Positions 15,955 through 24,385 are shown, counted from the first letter of the stretch. The stretch: 64,000 nt of DNA from JBBQWR01 sp038210495 (GCA_038210495.1 JBBQWR010000001.1:124001-188000); one strand, 5' to 3'. Numbers and translations: made by a program. The notes: a model not told the origin generated them from the sequence alone.

Positions 15955-18245
15955 ACGCGCGGTTAGTCGCTCGGCCCTTGTGCATCGCGCTTTGCTCGAT
16001 CGTCGGCTTCACTGCGCCAAACGCGCGTGCTGCGACTGTTACAAACGACGCTTTGCCGCGGATCGCCGGTATTCATCTTGGCTTTCTGGATCACTACAAG
16101 CTCGGTTGCTGGACGCCCGTTGCCGTTGACCTAGTCGGCGGACCATCAGCGTTTCGGGGCGTCCTGCGGCTCGTGGCGCCGGATGGGGACGGCGTGCCGA
16201 CGCAGTTCACGGAGGCCGCCGTGTCGCTTGCCGCAGGCGAGTCAAAGACGTTCCGCTTGTACGCGAAATTCGGCCGGCCGCAGGCGCCGATCAGGATTAG
16301 CTTGACCCCCGTCGATTCGCGGGCTCCGCTGACGGAGCGTGAGTTCGCGGGCGACGAAATTCCCGCCGCGATGTCGTCCGCTCAAACACTGACGCTCGAG
16401 CTCGGCTCGCCGCTGGACTTAGGTTCGGCGATCCAATTTGGCCCCGATGGCGAGCCGCAGGGCGCCGTCGTCGCGTTCATCGGCGACCCGGCCATGCTGC
16501 CAGATCGTTGGCAAGGGTATTGCGGCGTCGATTTGATCGTGATGACTACGGCCACGCGGAAAATTTACGATCGAGTATCGCCCGCTCAGCTCGATTCGAT
16601 GTATCGCTGGCTGGAGCTTGGTGGCCGTGCAATTTTGTCGGTTGGTCGCGAGGCTCCTCAGACCATCGCCTTGGGCAAGCCGCTCGCTCGATTCGCGCCC
16701 GGAAAATTCGTGAGCGTGTTATCGTTGGATCGTTTCGGCGCCCTCGAAAACCTCTCCGGCGCCGCTGTCCCACTCGATCCGGCCACGGGAGGACCGCGGC
16801 GCACAATACCGGCGGCGCAGTTGGAGGATGTGCAAGGCCGAGTTGAAGCATTTGAGGGCAGCCGCTCGAGCGAACTGCCCCTTGTCGTGCGCAGGCCTGT
16901 CGGGTTTGGACAGCTAACTTTTATTGCCATCGATCTCGACGAGCCGCCGGTGAGCCAGTGGCCGGCGCGCAACGAGCTGATCGGCGCTCTGGCTGGCCAC
17001 GGCCCGCGAGCCATCGCCACCGCCCCCGCGGCCGATCCTCGCTCGGCCGGTCTGCGACTCGGCTTCGACGACATGATCGGCCAACTCCGGTCGTCGCTCG
17101 ATCAGTTTCCGGGCGTACGTTTGATTCCGTTTTCGATCGTGATTGGGTTGGCCGCCGCGTACATCTTGCTGCTTTTCCCGCTGGATTATTGGCTAAGTCG
17201 CAAGCGGCTTCGGTCGAATGCGGTTTCGTCTTTCCCGAGTCCCGACTCCCGTCCGCCGACTTCTCCCGCTTGGCCTTGGCTGCGATTCTCGTTAATTGCG
17301 ATCGTCTTTGGCGCCGCCGCGTGCGCAATCGGCTGGAGCTGGACGTCGAGCGACATGATCGTAAACCGGGTGGAAGTCGTTGACGTCGATCGAGAATCCG
17401 GCCTCGTTCGCGGTCAATCGTGGTTCAGTATTTATAGTCCGGTCACGAAAGATTATTTGCTCGAGTTAACGCCTAATGGCGCCGCCGTTGCCGAGCGATC
17501 GGCGGCCCATGTCGAGACGGGAACGATTGAGCTTAGCTGGCTGGGCCTGCCGGGTAACGGCCTGGGCGCCATGAAGAACACCCCGGCCGAAGCGTTTCCG
17601 TTCACCGAGCCCTATTCGATGTCGCTCATGGGAGGCTCGCTGGGGCCCACGCCGATCGCCGCCCGATCGAGCCGATGTTTTTCGTCGTTTTGGACCCGAA
17701 ACGGCGAGCAACTGATCGACGCCGACCTCCATGAGGCAGATCGCCAACTGATCGGCGCCGTTCGCATGTCTGACACGTCCTCCGGCCGGTCGCTCGAGCT
17801 CACCGACTGCGTGCTGTTCTACGATCACTGGGCTTACAAGCTTGGTCGCTTGTCGGTCGACAAAGTGGCCAAGCTCGACGATCCGCAAACCATCGACACG
17901 TTGCTCACCCAACGTCACATGGTCGGAGACAAAGTCCAAGCGGCCATGTACGATCCGGCCGGCCTCGATCGCCGCCGAATTCTTGAAATCATGCTGTCGT
18001 ACAAAGCCGCCGGTGGCCGCGGTTATACGTCGCTTTGGAACCGAGCGGCGGCCGACCTCGATCTTAGCGACCATTTTTCCCGGCTGGGTCGAGCGGTGCT
18101 CATCGGCGTTGGTCCACCGGCGTCGTCGCTGTCGATCGACGGCCAGCCTGCCTCGAATTTCGACGCGGCGGAGGCGCTGACGTTTTATCGTTTTGTCTTG
18201 CCGGTTACGAGTAGCGATCGCGCAGCTTCGTATCGGTCAGAGTAG
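15951..18245 (+). CDS. Large exported two-TM protein preceding an ABC ATPase, function unknown
   Basis: 764 residues from the ATG at 15951, which overlaps the MazG-like stop. Signal peptide at ~1-27; ~360 residues outside the membrane follow, including a GATase-like Rossmann stretch 'LDSMYRWLELGGRAILSVG'. Two membrane helices at ~390-412 ('FSIVIGLAAAYILLLFPLDY') and ~443-462 ('FSLIAIVFGAAACAIGW') flank a cytoplasmic loop, then ~300 residues outside again. The loop contains 'SFPSPDSRPPTSP', encoded by a copy of the dispersed GGGAGTC repeat (17233-17254). An ABC ATPase follows 44 bases later, so it may belong to an ABC-2 type complex, similar in layout to GldG-like partners. Confidence 0.75.
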   Translation: MNARLVARPLCIALCSIVGFTAPNARAATVTNDALPRIAGIHLGFLDHYKLGCWTPVAVDLVGGPSAFRGVLRLVAPDGDGVPTQFTEAAVSLAAGESKTFRLYAKFGRPQAPIRISLTPVDSRAPLTEREFAGDEIPAAMSSAQTLTLELGSPLDLGSAIQFGPDGEPQGAVVAFIGDPAMLPDRWQGYCGVDLIVMTTATRKIYDRVSPAQLDSMYRWLELGGRAILSVGREAPQTIALGKPLARFAPGKFVSVLSLDRFGALENLSGAAVPLDPATGGPRRTIPAAQLEDVQGRVEAFEGSRSSELPLVVRRPVGFGQLTFIAIDLDEPPVSQWPARNELIGALAGHGPRAIATAPAADPRSAGLRLGFDDMIGQLRSSLDQFPGVRLIPFSIVIGLAAAYILLLFPLDYWLSRKRLRSNAVSSFPSPDSRPPTSPAWPWLRFSLIAIVFGAAACAIGWSWTSSDMIVNRVEVVDVDRESGLVRGQSWFSIYSPVTKDYLLELTPNGAAVAERSAAHVETGTIELSWLGLPGNGLGAMKNTPAEAFPFTEPYSMSLMGGSLGPTPIAARSSRCFSSFWTRNGEQLIDADLHEADRQLIGAVRMSDTSSGRSLELTDCVLFYDHWAYKLGRLSVDKVAKLDDPQTIDTLLTQRHMVGDKVQAAMYDPAGLDRRRILEIMLSYKAAGGRGYTSLWNRAAADLDLSDHFSRLGRAVLIGVGPPASSLSIDGQPASNFDAAEALTFYRFVLPVTSSDRAASYRSE
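17233..17254 (-). repeat. Dispersed 7-bp-period G-rich repeat (GGGAGTC), in-gene copy
   Basis: On the minus strand this reads GGGAGTCGGGACTCGGGA, a copy of the element that also ends argB, truA and the GlmU-like gene. Here it lies inside a coding sequence, in the short loop between two predicted membrane helices, where inserted residues would be tolerated. Confidence 0.65.
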
Positions 18246-18256
18246 TTTGAACTTGA

Positions 18257-18286
18257 GGACAGGGGGCTGACGCCCCCCGCTCGCCA
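18257..18286. repeat. Dispersed palindrome (GGCGAGCGGGG...CCCCTGTCC family)
   Basis: Occupies most of the 44-base gap between the two-TM protein and the ABC ATPase. The core GGGGGCTGACGCCCCCC folds into a hairpin. Other copies: 6701, 30071, 47163 and 55587. It abuts the ATG at 18290, leaving no usable Shine-Dalgarno sequence outside the repeat. Confidence 0.7.
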
Positions 18287-18289
18287 GCC

Positions 18290-19216
18290 ATGATCGAAAC
18301 CCGCGACCTCACGAAAAAATACGGCGATCTGTTCGCGCTCAAGTCGCTCGACATCAAGCTCGAACCGGGTGATGTATTTGGCTTCATCGGTCCCAACGGC
18401 GCGGGCAAGACGACGGCCATGAAGATTCTGGCCACGCTGCTCAATCCCACTTGGGGCGAGGCCTACATCTGCGGGTCATCGATCTACACCAATCCCAAGG
18501 AGATTCGTCGCCTTATCGGATTCATGCCCGACCAATTCGGCGTGTACGACGACATGAAAGTAATCGAGTACCTCGAGTTCTTCGCGGCGACTTATCGCAT
18601 CAGCGGCCCGAAGCGACGCAAGGTCTGCAACGAAGTGCTCGATCTGGTGGGGCTCGACTACAAGCGAGACGCGCTGGCCACCAGCCTCTCGCGGGGGATG
18701 ACGCAGCGGCTGGGGCTCGCGCGAGTGTTGCTGCACGATCCGCAAGTGCTGTTGCTCGACGAGCCGGCCAGCGGTCTGGACCCGCGAGTTCGCATCGAAA
18801 TCCGCCGGGTGATCAAGCATCTTGGCGAGTCCGGCAAGACGGTGATGGTCTCCAGCCACATCCTTCCGGAATTGGCCGACATGTGCAACAAGATCGGCAT
18901 CATCGAGAAGGGGGAGCTCATCGAGAACGGCGATGTCGATGCCGTGATTAAGAAAGTCCGCCGTCACTTACAGCTTCAGATCGCCGTGGCAGGTCCGCTC
19001 GAGGCTGCCGCCCGGCTGCTCGAGCAGCACCCCAGCGTACAGCAGATCGACATCCGCGAAGGTCATATCGCCGTCATGCTCCGCGAGGGAGTCATCGAAT
19101 ACAGCGATTTCGCAACACTGCTTATCGCCGCCGGCCACAAGCTGACGTTGCTTCGCGAAGACGAGCTCAATCTTGAGACGGCGTTTATGGCGCTCACCAA
19201 AGGGATTACAGCGTAG
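18290..19216 (+). CDS. ABC transporter ATP-binding protein (ABC-2/CcmA-like)
   Basis: 308 residues. Walker A is 'GFIGPNGAGKTT' at ~33-44, the Q-loop region 'LIGFMPDQFGVYDDM', signature 'TSLSRGMTQRLGLAR' (LSRGM in place of LSGGQ), Walker B 'VLLLDEPASGLDP', and switch His in 'MVSSHILPELADM'. The ~90-residue C-terminal extension ('LQLQIAVAGPLEAAARLL') is typical of ATPases that pair with ABC-2 permeases in export of drugs, polysaccharides or proteins. No permease is encoded next to it; the preceding two-TM protein is the only membrane partner nearby, so the full complex may be completed from elsewhere. Confidence 0.92.
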   Translation: MIETRDLTKKYGDLFALKSLDIKLEPGDVFGFIGPNGAGKTTAMKILATLLNPTWGEAYICGSSIYTNPKEIRRLIGFMPDQFGVYDDMKVIEYLEFFAATYRISGPKRRKVCNEVLDLVGLDYKRDALATSLSRGMTQRLGLARVLLHDPQVLLLDEPASGLDPRVRIEIRRVIKHLGESGKTVMVSSHILPELADMCNKIGIIEKGELIENGDVDAVIKKVRRHLQLQIAVAGPLEAAARLLEQHPSVQQIDIREGHIAVMLREGVIEYSDFATLLIAAGHKLTLLREDELNLETAFMALTKGITA

Positions 19217-19234
19217 TCGTCGCGGGCGGCGGCG

Positions 19235-19957
19235 TTATGGCTTCGGCCACGGCCAACTGACGCCGAGCGCTTCGCGCTGGACTGCGGTTAGCCTCGCGAT
19301 ACCGGCCCGTCCGACCGTAAGCAACTGTGCAAGTTCCGCCTCCGAAAACGTCGCCTCCTCGCCGGTTCCCTGAATCTCAACGAACTGGCCGCCGCCGGTC
19401 ATGACGAGGTTCATATCGACCGCCGCGCCGACGTCTTCCTTATAGTCGAGGTCCAACAGAGCGGCGCCGCCGACGATCCCGACGCTGATCGCCGCAATGC
19501 TCGAAGCGAGCACTTTCGCCGGATCGCACACGGTGGCGATCGCATCGACCAGCGCGATGAAGGCGCCCGTGATGCTAGCCGTGCGCGTGCCGCCGTCGGC
19601 CTCGAGCACTTCGCAATCGACGACGATCGACCGCTCGCCCAGTGCATCCAGATCGGCGACCGCTCGCAGACTGCGGCCAATGAGCCGCTGAATCTCGGTG
19701 GTCCGGCCGTCGACTTTGCCGTCGCGCTCGCGTTTCTTGCGCGGATTGGTGCTGCCGGGCAGCATGTTGTATTCGGCGGTGAGCCAGCCTCGGCCCTTGC
19801 CGGCCATCCAGTCGGGCACCTTCATATCGACCGAAGCGGTGCAGAGAACCGTGGTGCCGCCGGCGTGAATCAGCACGCTGCCCGGGGCGGTTCGGGTGAA
19901 GCCGCGAGTGATTTCGATCGGGCGAAGCTCGTCCGACCGGCGGTTGTCGTGTCGCAT
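19235..19957 (-). CDS. rph: Ribonuclease PH
   Basis: 240 residues from the ATG at 19957, which gives the standard N-terminus 'RHDNRRSDELRPIEITRGF'; an upstream in-frame start would run into the inverted repeat. Family motifs include 'GSVLIHAGGTTVLCTASVD', 'GWLTAEYNMLPGSTNPR', 'GRTTEIQRLIGRSLRAV' and 'DCEVLEADGGTRTASITGA'. The enzyme trims tRNA 3' ends phosphorolytically, releasing nucleoside diphosphates. It follows argF on the same strand, separated by the palindromic element 19973-20040, and is convergent with the ABC ATPase 18 bases away. Confidence 0.96.
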   Translation of the reverse strand: MRHDNRRSDELRPIEITRGFTRTAPGSVLIHAGGTTVLCTASVDMKVPDWMAGKGRGWLTAEYNMLPGSTNPRKKRERDGKVDGRTTEIQRLIGRSLRAVADLDALGERSIVVDCEVLEADGGTRTASITGAFIALVDAIATVCDPAKVLASSIAAISVGIVGGAALLDLDYKEDVGAAVDMNLVMTGGGQFVEIQGTGEEATFSEAELAQLLTVGRAGIARLTAVQREALGVSWPWPKP

Positions 19958-19972
19958 GGTTATATGTCCCTT

Positions 19973-20040
19973 GAGCCGCGCACGAAGTAAGCGCGGAGTG
20001 GATGAATGGAGCACCGCGGCGCTTACTTCGTGCGCGGCTC
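19973..20040. repeat. 68-bp element with 22-bp perfect terminal inverted repeats
   Basis: The arms begin GAGCCGCGCACGAAGTAAGC and are perfectly complementary for 22 bases, with a 24-base centre. The right end overlaps the last base of the argF stop codon. A second copy with the same arms but an unrelated 60-base centre is at 59845-59948. It may terminate argF transcription; the conserved arms with variable centre resemble a non-autonomous mobile palindrome. Confidence 0.85.
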
Positions 20041-20960
20041 TATGGCGATGTTTGCCTGCCGAGTAGCCAGGCCAGAATTCCCTTTTGCACGTGCAGCCGA
20101 TTCGCCGCCTGTTGGACGATCACGCTCTGCGGGCCGTCGATGACTTCGGCCGTGACTTCCTCGCCGCGGCGGGCCGGCAGACAGTGCATGAAATAGGCGT
20201 CGGGGGCGTGGGCCATCAATTTCTCGGTCACTTGATAACCGGCGAAATCCTGGCGCCGCTTGGCGTCTTCCGTCTCTTGCCCCATGCTGGTCCAGACATC
20301 GGTATACACGGCCGCGGCGCCGTCGATCGCCTCCGCGGGATCGTCGGTCACGTGATACTCGATGTCCGGAAGCTGCTTCTCGATATTGCCGAGATACTCC
20401 GCATCGAAGCGATATTTATTCGGCGACGCGATGACAAACCGCATTCCCATCAGTCCACAAACTTCGAGCAAACTGCGGCTCACATTGTTCGCATCGCCGA
20501 TGAACGACAGCTTCAGGCCATCTAAGGGACCCACGAGTTCCTTAAGCGTGTAGAGATCGGCCAGGGCTTGGCAGGGATGGGCGAAGTCGGTCAGGCCATT
20601 GATCACCGCACAGTCGCAATATTGAGCCAGTTCGACCACCGTTTCATGCCGTTTGGCGCGGACGACGATCGTATCGACATATTGGCTGAGCACCGTTCCG
20701 AAATCGGCGATGCTCTCGCGCGAACCAAAGCCCGTGTCGGCGCCGAGCACTAGGCTCTGGCCGCCGAGATGGATCATCGCGGCCTCGAAACTCACGCGAG
20801 TCCGCAGCGACGGCTTTTCGAAGAGCAGGGCCATGACGCGGCCCGGCAGCAGCGGCTCCCGCAGCCCCTCGGTGTATTTGGTTTTCAGATCTTTGGTAAT
20901 CGCGAAGATCTGCTCGATTTCGCCGGCCGACAGGTCGGTGACTGTGATGAGGTCGCGCAT
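20040..20960 (-). CDS. argF: Ornithine carbamoyltransferase
   Basis: 306 residues. The carbamoyl-phosphate loop is 'KPSLRTRVSFE' at ~50-60, then 'GADTGFGSRESIADFGTVL', 'HPCQALADLYTL' (HPxQ) and the ornithine-site 'MHCLPARRGEEVTAEVIDG'. It converts ornithine and carbamoyl phosphate to citrulline in arginine synthesis, in the cytoplasm. It lies third in argB-argD-argF, all on the minus strand, with an inverted repeat (20971-21031) between argD and argF. Length and motifs are normal. Confidence 0.97.
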   Translation of the reverse strand: MRDLITVTDLSAGEIEQIFAITKDLKTKYTEGLREPLLPGRVMALLFEKPSLRTRVSFEAAMIHLGGQSLVLGADTGFGSRESIADFGTVLSQYVDTIVVRAKRHETVVELAQYCDCAVINGLTDFAHPCQALADLYTLKELVGPLDGLKLSFIGDANNVSRSLLEVCGLMGMRFVIASPNKYRFDAEYLGNIEKQLPDIEYHVTDDPAEAIDGAAAVYTDVWTSMGQETEDAKRRQDFAGYQVTEKLMAHAPDAYFMHCLPARRGEEVTAEVIDGPQSVIVQQAANRLHVQKGILAWLLGRQTSP

Positions 20961-20970
20961 GATATTAATT

Positions 20971-21031
20971 TTAGCCGCGTCGCTTGCGACGAGAGATTCG
21001 CTGCAAATCGCGTCGCACGCGACGCGGCTAA
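20971..21031. repeat. Inverted repeat with TTAGCCGCGTCGC arms
   Basis: TTAGCCGCGTCGC at the left and GCGACGCGGCTAA at the right are perfect 13-base arms, extending to 21 bases with one mismatch. It fills the argD-argF gap and ends 11 bases before the argF start codon. A single-arm copy overlaps the stop codon of the GlmU-like gene at 24356. Confidence 0.8.
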
Positions 21032-21047
21032 ATTGAGTGTTTTTCGA

Positions 21048-22256
21048 TCACGCCTCGCCCGAGGCGACCTGCTCCAGCGCGTCGGCCAGAATGTCGCATC
21101 CTTCGTGGGCTTGTTCGATACTGAGATTCATGGCCGGCAGGAGCCGCAGGATTGTGCCTTGAGTGCAGTTGATTAGCAGCCGCCGATCGAGGCAGGCCTT
21201 CACGATCGGGGCGCCTTCGATCGAGAGCTCCACACCGATCATGACGCCCAGCACGCGAACGTCGCGAATAATTTCTCGCTGCGACCGCAACTCGTTAAGC
21301 CGCGCGCGAAACACGTCTCCCAGTTTGCGAGCGTGCTCGAGTAAATTCTCTTGCTCGATCATTTCCAGCGCCGCGACGCCGGCTCGGGCTGCGATCGGAT
21401 TGCCGCCGAACGTCGCCGCGTGCATCCCCGGCCGCAGGCTCAGAGCTATTTCCTTCGTCGTCATCAGCGCGGCGCCGGCGATCCCGCCGCAGACGGCCTT
21501 GGCCAATGTCATGATGTCGGGCGTGACGCCGAAATGCTGATAGGCGAACCATTGTCCCGTGCGCCCGCAGCCCGTCTGCACTTCGTCGAAAATCAGCAGT
21601 AGATTGTGCTGGTCGGCCAGTTTCCGCAGGCCGGCCAAAAATCCCTCGGGCGGAATCTGCACGCCCCCTTCGCCTTGGATCGGCTCGACCATGATCGCGG
21701 CCGTTTCCTTGTCGATCAGCCGGGCAACCGCTTCCAAATCGCCGAAGGGGGCATATTGAAAACCGGCCAGCATCGGGCCGATTCCCTCGTGGTATTTCGG
21801 CTGAGCCGTGGCGGACACGGCGGCGTACGTCCGCCCGTGAAAGCCGCCCCGGAACGTGATAATCTTGTAGCGATCTTTAGGCGTGTGCAGTCGGGCGAGC
21901 TTGATCGCCGCTTCGTTCGCCTCCGCGCCGGAGTTGCAGAAAAACGCTTGGCCGCCAAAACTCCGCTCCGACAGCGCTTGAGCCCATTGGCCCTGGGACT
22001 CTGTATACCAGGTGTTGGGGACATGGATGAGCGTGGCGACTTGTTGCTGCACGGCCCGGACGATTGGCGCCGGACAATGGCCCAGCAGATTGCAACCCCA
22101 GCCTGGGAAAAAATCGAGATACCGATTGCCGTCGCTATCCCAAACGTGCGAGCCCTCGCCGCGCGTCAGGACGACCGGATAACGCGCGTAGTTGGGCACG
22201 ACGTATTTCTGGAACTGCTCGATCGTCTCTTCGCGGGTCGTGGTCGTGGCGGTCAT
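21048..22256 (-). CDS. argD: Acetylornithine aminotransferase
   Basis: 402 residues from the ATG at 22256; a TTG at 22289 would add eleven residues but is less likely. It is a class III PLP enzyme: 'FFCNSGAEANEAAIKLAR', 'TFRGGFHGRTYAAVSATAQP', 'LLIFDEVQTGCGRTGQWFAY', and the PLP lysine in 'MTLAKAVCGGIAGAALMT'. It transfers the amino group of glutamate to N-acetylglutamate semialdehyde in arginine synthesis and may also serve lysine synthesis. It is the second gene of the argB-argD-argF unit. Confidence 0.96.
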   Translation of the reverse strand: MTATTTTREETIEQFQKYVVPNYARYPVVLTRGEGSHVWDSDGNRYLDFFPGWGCNLLGHCPAPIVRAVQQQVATLIHVPNTWYTESQGQWAQALSERSFGGQAFFCNSGAEANEAAIKLARLHTPKDRYKIITFRGGFHGRTYAAVSATAQPKYHEGIGPMLAGFQYAPFGDLEAVARLIDKETAAIMVEPIQGEGGVQIPPEGFLAGLRKLADQHNLLLIFDEVQTGCGRTGQWFAYQHFGVTPDIMTLAKAVCGGIAGAALMTTKEIALSLRPGMHAATFGGNPIAARAGVAALEMIEQENLLEHARKLGDVFRARLNELRSQREIIRDVRVLGVMIGVELSIEGAPIVKACLDRRLLINCTQGTILRLLPAMNLSIEQAHEGCDILADALEQVASGEA

Positions 22257-22289
22257 GGGAAATGCCCCCGGGGCGACTAATTGTTTCAA

Positions 22290-22360
22290 AATGCCTAATG
22301 TCTAATGACGAAGGCCTAATCAATGACGAATGCTTAAATGACGAATGACGAAGGTCATCG
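22290..22360. repeat. Short direct repeats (AATGACGAATG) in the argB-argD gap
   Basis: The 71-base gap consists largely of variants of AATGACGAA/CTAATGTC repeated four to five times. It abuts the GGGAGTC repeat that forms the last codons of argB. Confidence 0.55.
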
Positions 22361-23374
22361 TCACTCCCGTCTCCCGACTCCCGTCTCCCGACTCTGTTCT
22401 TCCCGCACCATTTCCGTTCCCACGCCGTGGTTCGTATAGATCTCCAGGAGCAACGAATGCCGCAACCGGCCGTCGATGATGTGAATTTTGCGAACGCCCT
22501 TATCGAGCGTCTCCAGACAAGCCTCGACTTTGGGAATCATCCCGCTTTCGATCGCCCCGCTGCGCATGAGCTCCCGCGCTTGCAAAGCAGTCAGTGAGTT
22601 GATTAATGAATGAGGATCCTCTTTTTTGCGACGCACGCCGTTCACGTCGCTCAAAAAAATCAGCTTCTCGGCGCCGAGCGCCTGGGCGACGGCGGTCGCG
22701 GCCGTGTCGGCGTTGACGTTCAGCTTCTGGCCATCGGCGCCGATGCACATCGAGGGAATCACCGGCACCGTGCCCGCGTAGCAGAGATTGTCTATCGTCG
22801 TGCGATCGACTCGTGTGACACGGCCGACGTGCCCCAGGTTCACCGGCCGGCCGTCGCCGTCTTCGAGCGTGATTTGTTCGCCAAACAGGACGTTGGTCGA
22901 GCGGAAGTTGAGCGGCATCGCCCGGCCGCCGAACTCTTCGATTCGCTGAGCGATCGTTTCGTTGGTCTCGTAGGCCAGTACCTGCTCGACGATGTCCCGC
23001 GTGGCATCGTCGGTGAACCGGCGGCCTTGGATGAATTGTGGAGTTAGACCGGCGGCGTCCATCGCCCGATTGATCGCCGCGCCGCCGCCATGCACGACGA
23101 CGACCCGCATCCCCACGGTCTCCATGAACACCAAGTCCAAGAGCAGATGCCGCAGGGCGTCTTCGTTCTCCATCACGCTGCCGCCGAGCTTGATCACCGT
23201 AATCTTGTCGCGGAACCGGCGGATCCAGCCCAGGGCCTCGATCAGCACATCGGCCTTTTCCATCGCCCTCATCTGCTCATCCGTCTGCTGGACGGGGTGT
23301 TTAGCAACTGCCGGCATCGCGGTCGCAACAGCAGCCTTGGCCTGAGCCGAATTGTTCTGGTTCGAGTCCGACAA
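22361..23374 (-). CDS. argB: Acetylglutamate kinase
   Basis: 337 residues if it starts at TTG 23374 (GGAG about ten bases upstream); ATG codons at 23317 and 23272 are alternatives that would remove a poorly conserved Ala/Gln-rich head. The kinase core is normal: 'ITVIKLGGSVMENEDALRHL', 'MRVVVVHGGGAAINRAM', 'LNVNADTAATAVAQALGAEK', 'LIFLSDVNGV', 'GMIPKVEACLETLDKGV'. It phosphorylates N-acetylglutamate with ATP, usually the arginine-controlled step. The family ends near 'NHGVGTEMV'; here ten further residues, 'REEQSRETGVGRRE', come from a GGGAGTC repeat read in frame. Confidence 0.95.
   Translation of the reverse strand: MSDSNQNNSAQAKAAVATAMPAVAKHPVQQTDEQMRAMEKADVLIEALGWIRRFRDKITVIKLGGSVMENEDALRHLLLDLVFMETVGMRVVVVHGGGAAINRAMDAAGLTPQFIQGRRFTDDATRDIVEQVLAYETNETIAQRIEEFGGRAMPLNFRSTNVLFGEQITLEDGDGRPVNLGHVGRVTRVDRTTIDNLCYAGTVPVIPSMCIGADGQKLNVNADTAATAVAQALGAEKLIFLSDVNGVRRKKEDPHSLINSLTALQARELMRSGAIESGMIPKVEACLETLDKGVRKIHIIDGRLRHSLLLEIYTNHGVGTEMVREEQSRETGVGRRE
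22362..22394 (-). repeat. GGGAGTC-period repeat at the argB 3' end
   Basis: Read in the argB direction it contains four GGG tracts with exactly four-base spacers (AGAC, AGTC, AGAC), a textbook G3N4 quadruplex motif, and supplies the last codons and the region of the stop codon of argB. Confidence 0.8.
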
Positions 23375-23519
23375 AGCAGTGCGTCTCCAAGCCGGGGGCG
23401 TGGCGGTCAGTTCTGACCGAAAACGGGCGGTTCAACGAGCCTTCCGCAAAGTTCGCTCAGTGAAAACATGTCATTCTAAGTCACCTGGTCACCGTGTCAA
23501 CGCACCCGCTCGTTGCTCG

Positions 23520-23548
23520 TTCGCGCTATGCGAACCGATTGCTATAAT
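23520..23548 (+). promoter_or_regulatory. Promoter candidate for the GlmU-like gene
   Basis: TATAAT at 23543-23548 is a perfect -10 box, 37 bases before the ATG at 23586. The best -35 is the weak TTCGCG at 23520-23525 with a 17-base spacer. Confidence 0.5.
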
Positions 23549-23585
23549 CCGCGTTTCCCCAATTCGGCCATCTCTAAGTGAATCT

Positions 23586-24359
23586 ATGCTTTCAACCGTC
23601 GCGGTTGTGCTGGCCGCTGGCAAGGGGACTCGGATGAAGTCCGAGTTGCCCAAGGTGCTTGTGCCCGTGCTGGGCCGGCCGATGATTGAATTTGTGCTCG
23701 ATGCGCTCGAAGCGGGTGGCGTGCGGGATACGATCGTCGTGATCGGCTACCGAGGCGACTTGGTGCGTCACTCGCTGGCCCATCGCAAGGCGGTCCTCTT
23801 CGCCGAGCAGACCGAGCAACTGGGAACCGGCCACGCCGTGATGAGCGCCCGGGCGCAACTTGCCGAGCGCACTGGCGCGGTGCTGATTGTGACCGGCGAC
23901 TCGCCGCTGATGCAAAAGTCGTCGATCGCGGCGCTGCTCGATGAATTCGATCGACAGCGGCCGGCCTGTTTGTTGGGCACAGCCCATCGAGCCGACCCCA
24001 CCGGTCTAGGCCGAATTGTGCGAGACAGTCACGGCGATTTTTTAGGCATCGTCGAAGAGCGCGACGCCACCGCCGAGCAGCGCCGGATTACCGAAGTCAA
24101 CATGAGCTGCTATGTGTTCGATTGCCAGCAATTGCTCTGGGCGCTCGATCGCGTCGATCGCCGCAACGCCCAGGGGGAGTATTACATCACCGATTGCCCC
24201 GGCATTTTGCGCAGCGCCGGTCAGAAGGTGGAGGCTCTTAGCGTGCTCCAGCCGTGCGAGGCGCTCAGCATCAACACGGTCGATGATCTAGCGATCGTTG
24301 AAAGCGAGATGGAGCGGGGCAAGTCGGGAGACGGGAGGCGGGAAACCGGAGTCCTTTAG
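23586..24359 (+). CDS. GlmU N-terminal-like nucleotidyltransferase (sugar-nucleotide pyrophosphorylase)
   Basis: 257 residues from the ATG at 23586. The nucleotidyltransferase core is clear: 'VVLAAGKGTRMKSELPKVL', 'QLGTGHAVMSARAQL', 'VLIVTGDSPLMQKSSIAAL', 'GRIVRDSHGDFLGIVEERDA' and 'EYYITDCPGIL'. This is the UDP-GlcNAc pyrophosphorylase half of GlmU; the left-handed beta-helix acetyltransferase half is absent. In planctomycetes such one-domain proteins may form UDP-GlcNAc for peptidoglycan together with a separate acetyltransferase. The last residues 'SGDGRRETGVL' come from a GGGAGTC repeat. Divergent from argB. Confidence 0.9.
   Translation: MLSTVAVVLAAGKGTRMKSELPKVLVPVLGRPMIEFVLDALEAGGVRDTIVVIGYRGDLVRHSLAHRKAVLFAEQTEQLGTGHAVMSARAQLAERTGAVLIVTGDSPLMQKSSIAALLDEFDRQRPACLLGTAHRADPTGLGRIVRDSHGDFLGIVEERDATAEQRRITEVNMSCYVFDCQQLLWALDRVDRRNAQGEYYITDCPGILRSAGQKVEALSVLQPCEALSINTVDDLAIVESEMERGKSGDGRRETGVL
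24321..24350 (+). repeat. GGGAGTC-period repeat at the 3' end of the GlmU-like gene
   Basis: Read in the gene's own direction, GGGGC then three GGG tracts at four-base spacing. It encodes the last eleven residues and the stop codon follows a second repeat (TTAGCCGCGTCGC, 24356-24385) that itself provides the TAG. Confidence 0.75.
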
Positions 24360-24385
24360 CCGCGTCGCTCGCGACGCGCTCGAAC
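24356..24385. repeat. Single-arm copy of the TTAGCCGCGTCGC repeat
   Basis: TTAGCCGCGTCGCTCGCGACG matches the arms of the element at 20971-21031. It supplies the stop codon (TAG) of the GlmU-like gene. Confidence 0.7.
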
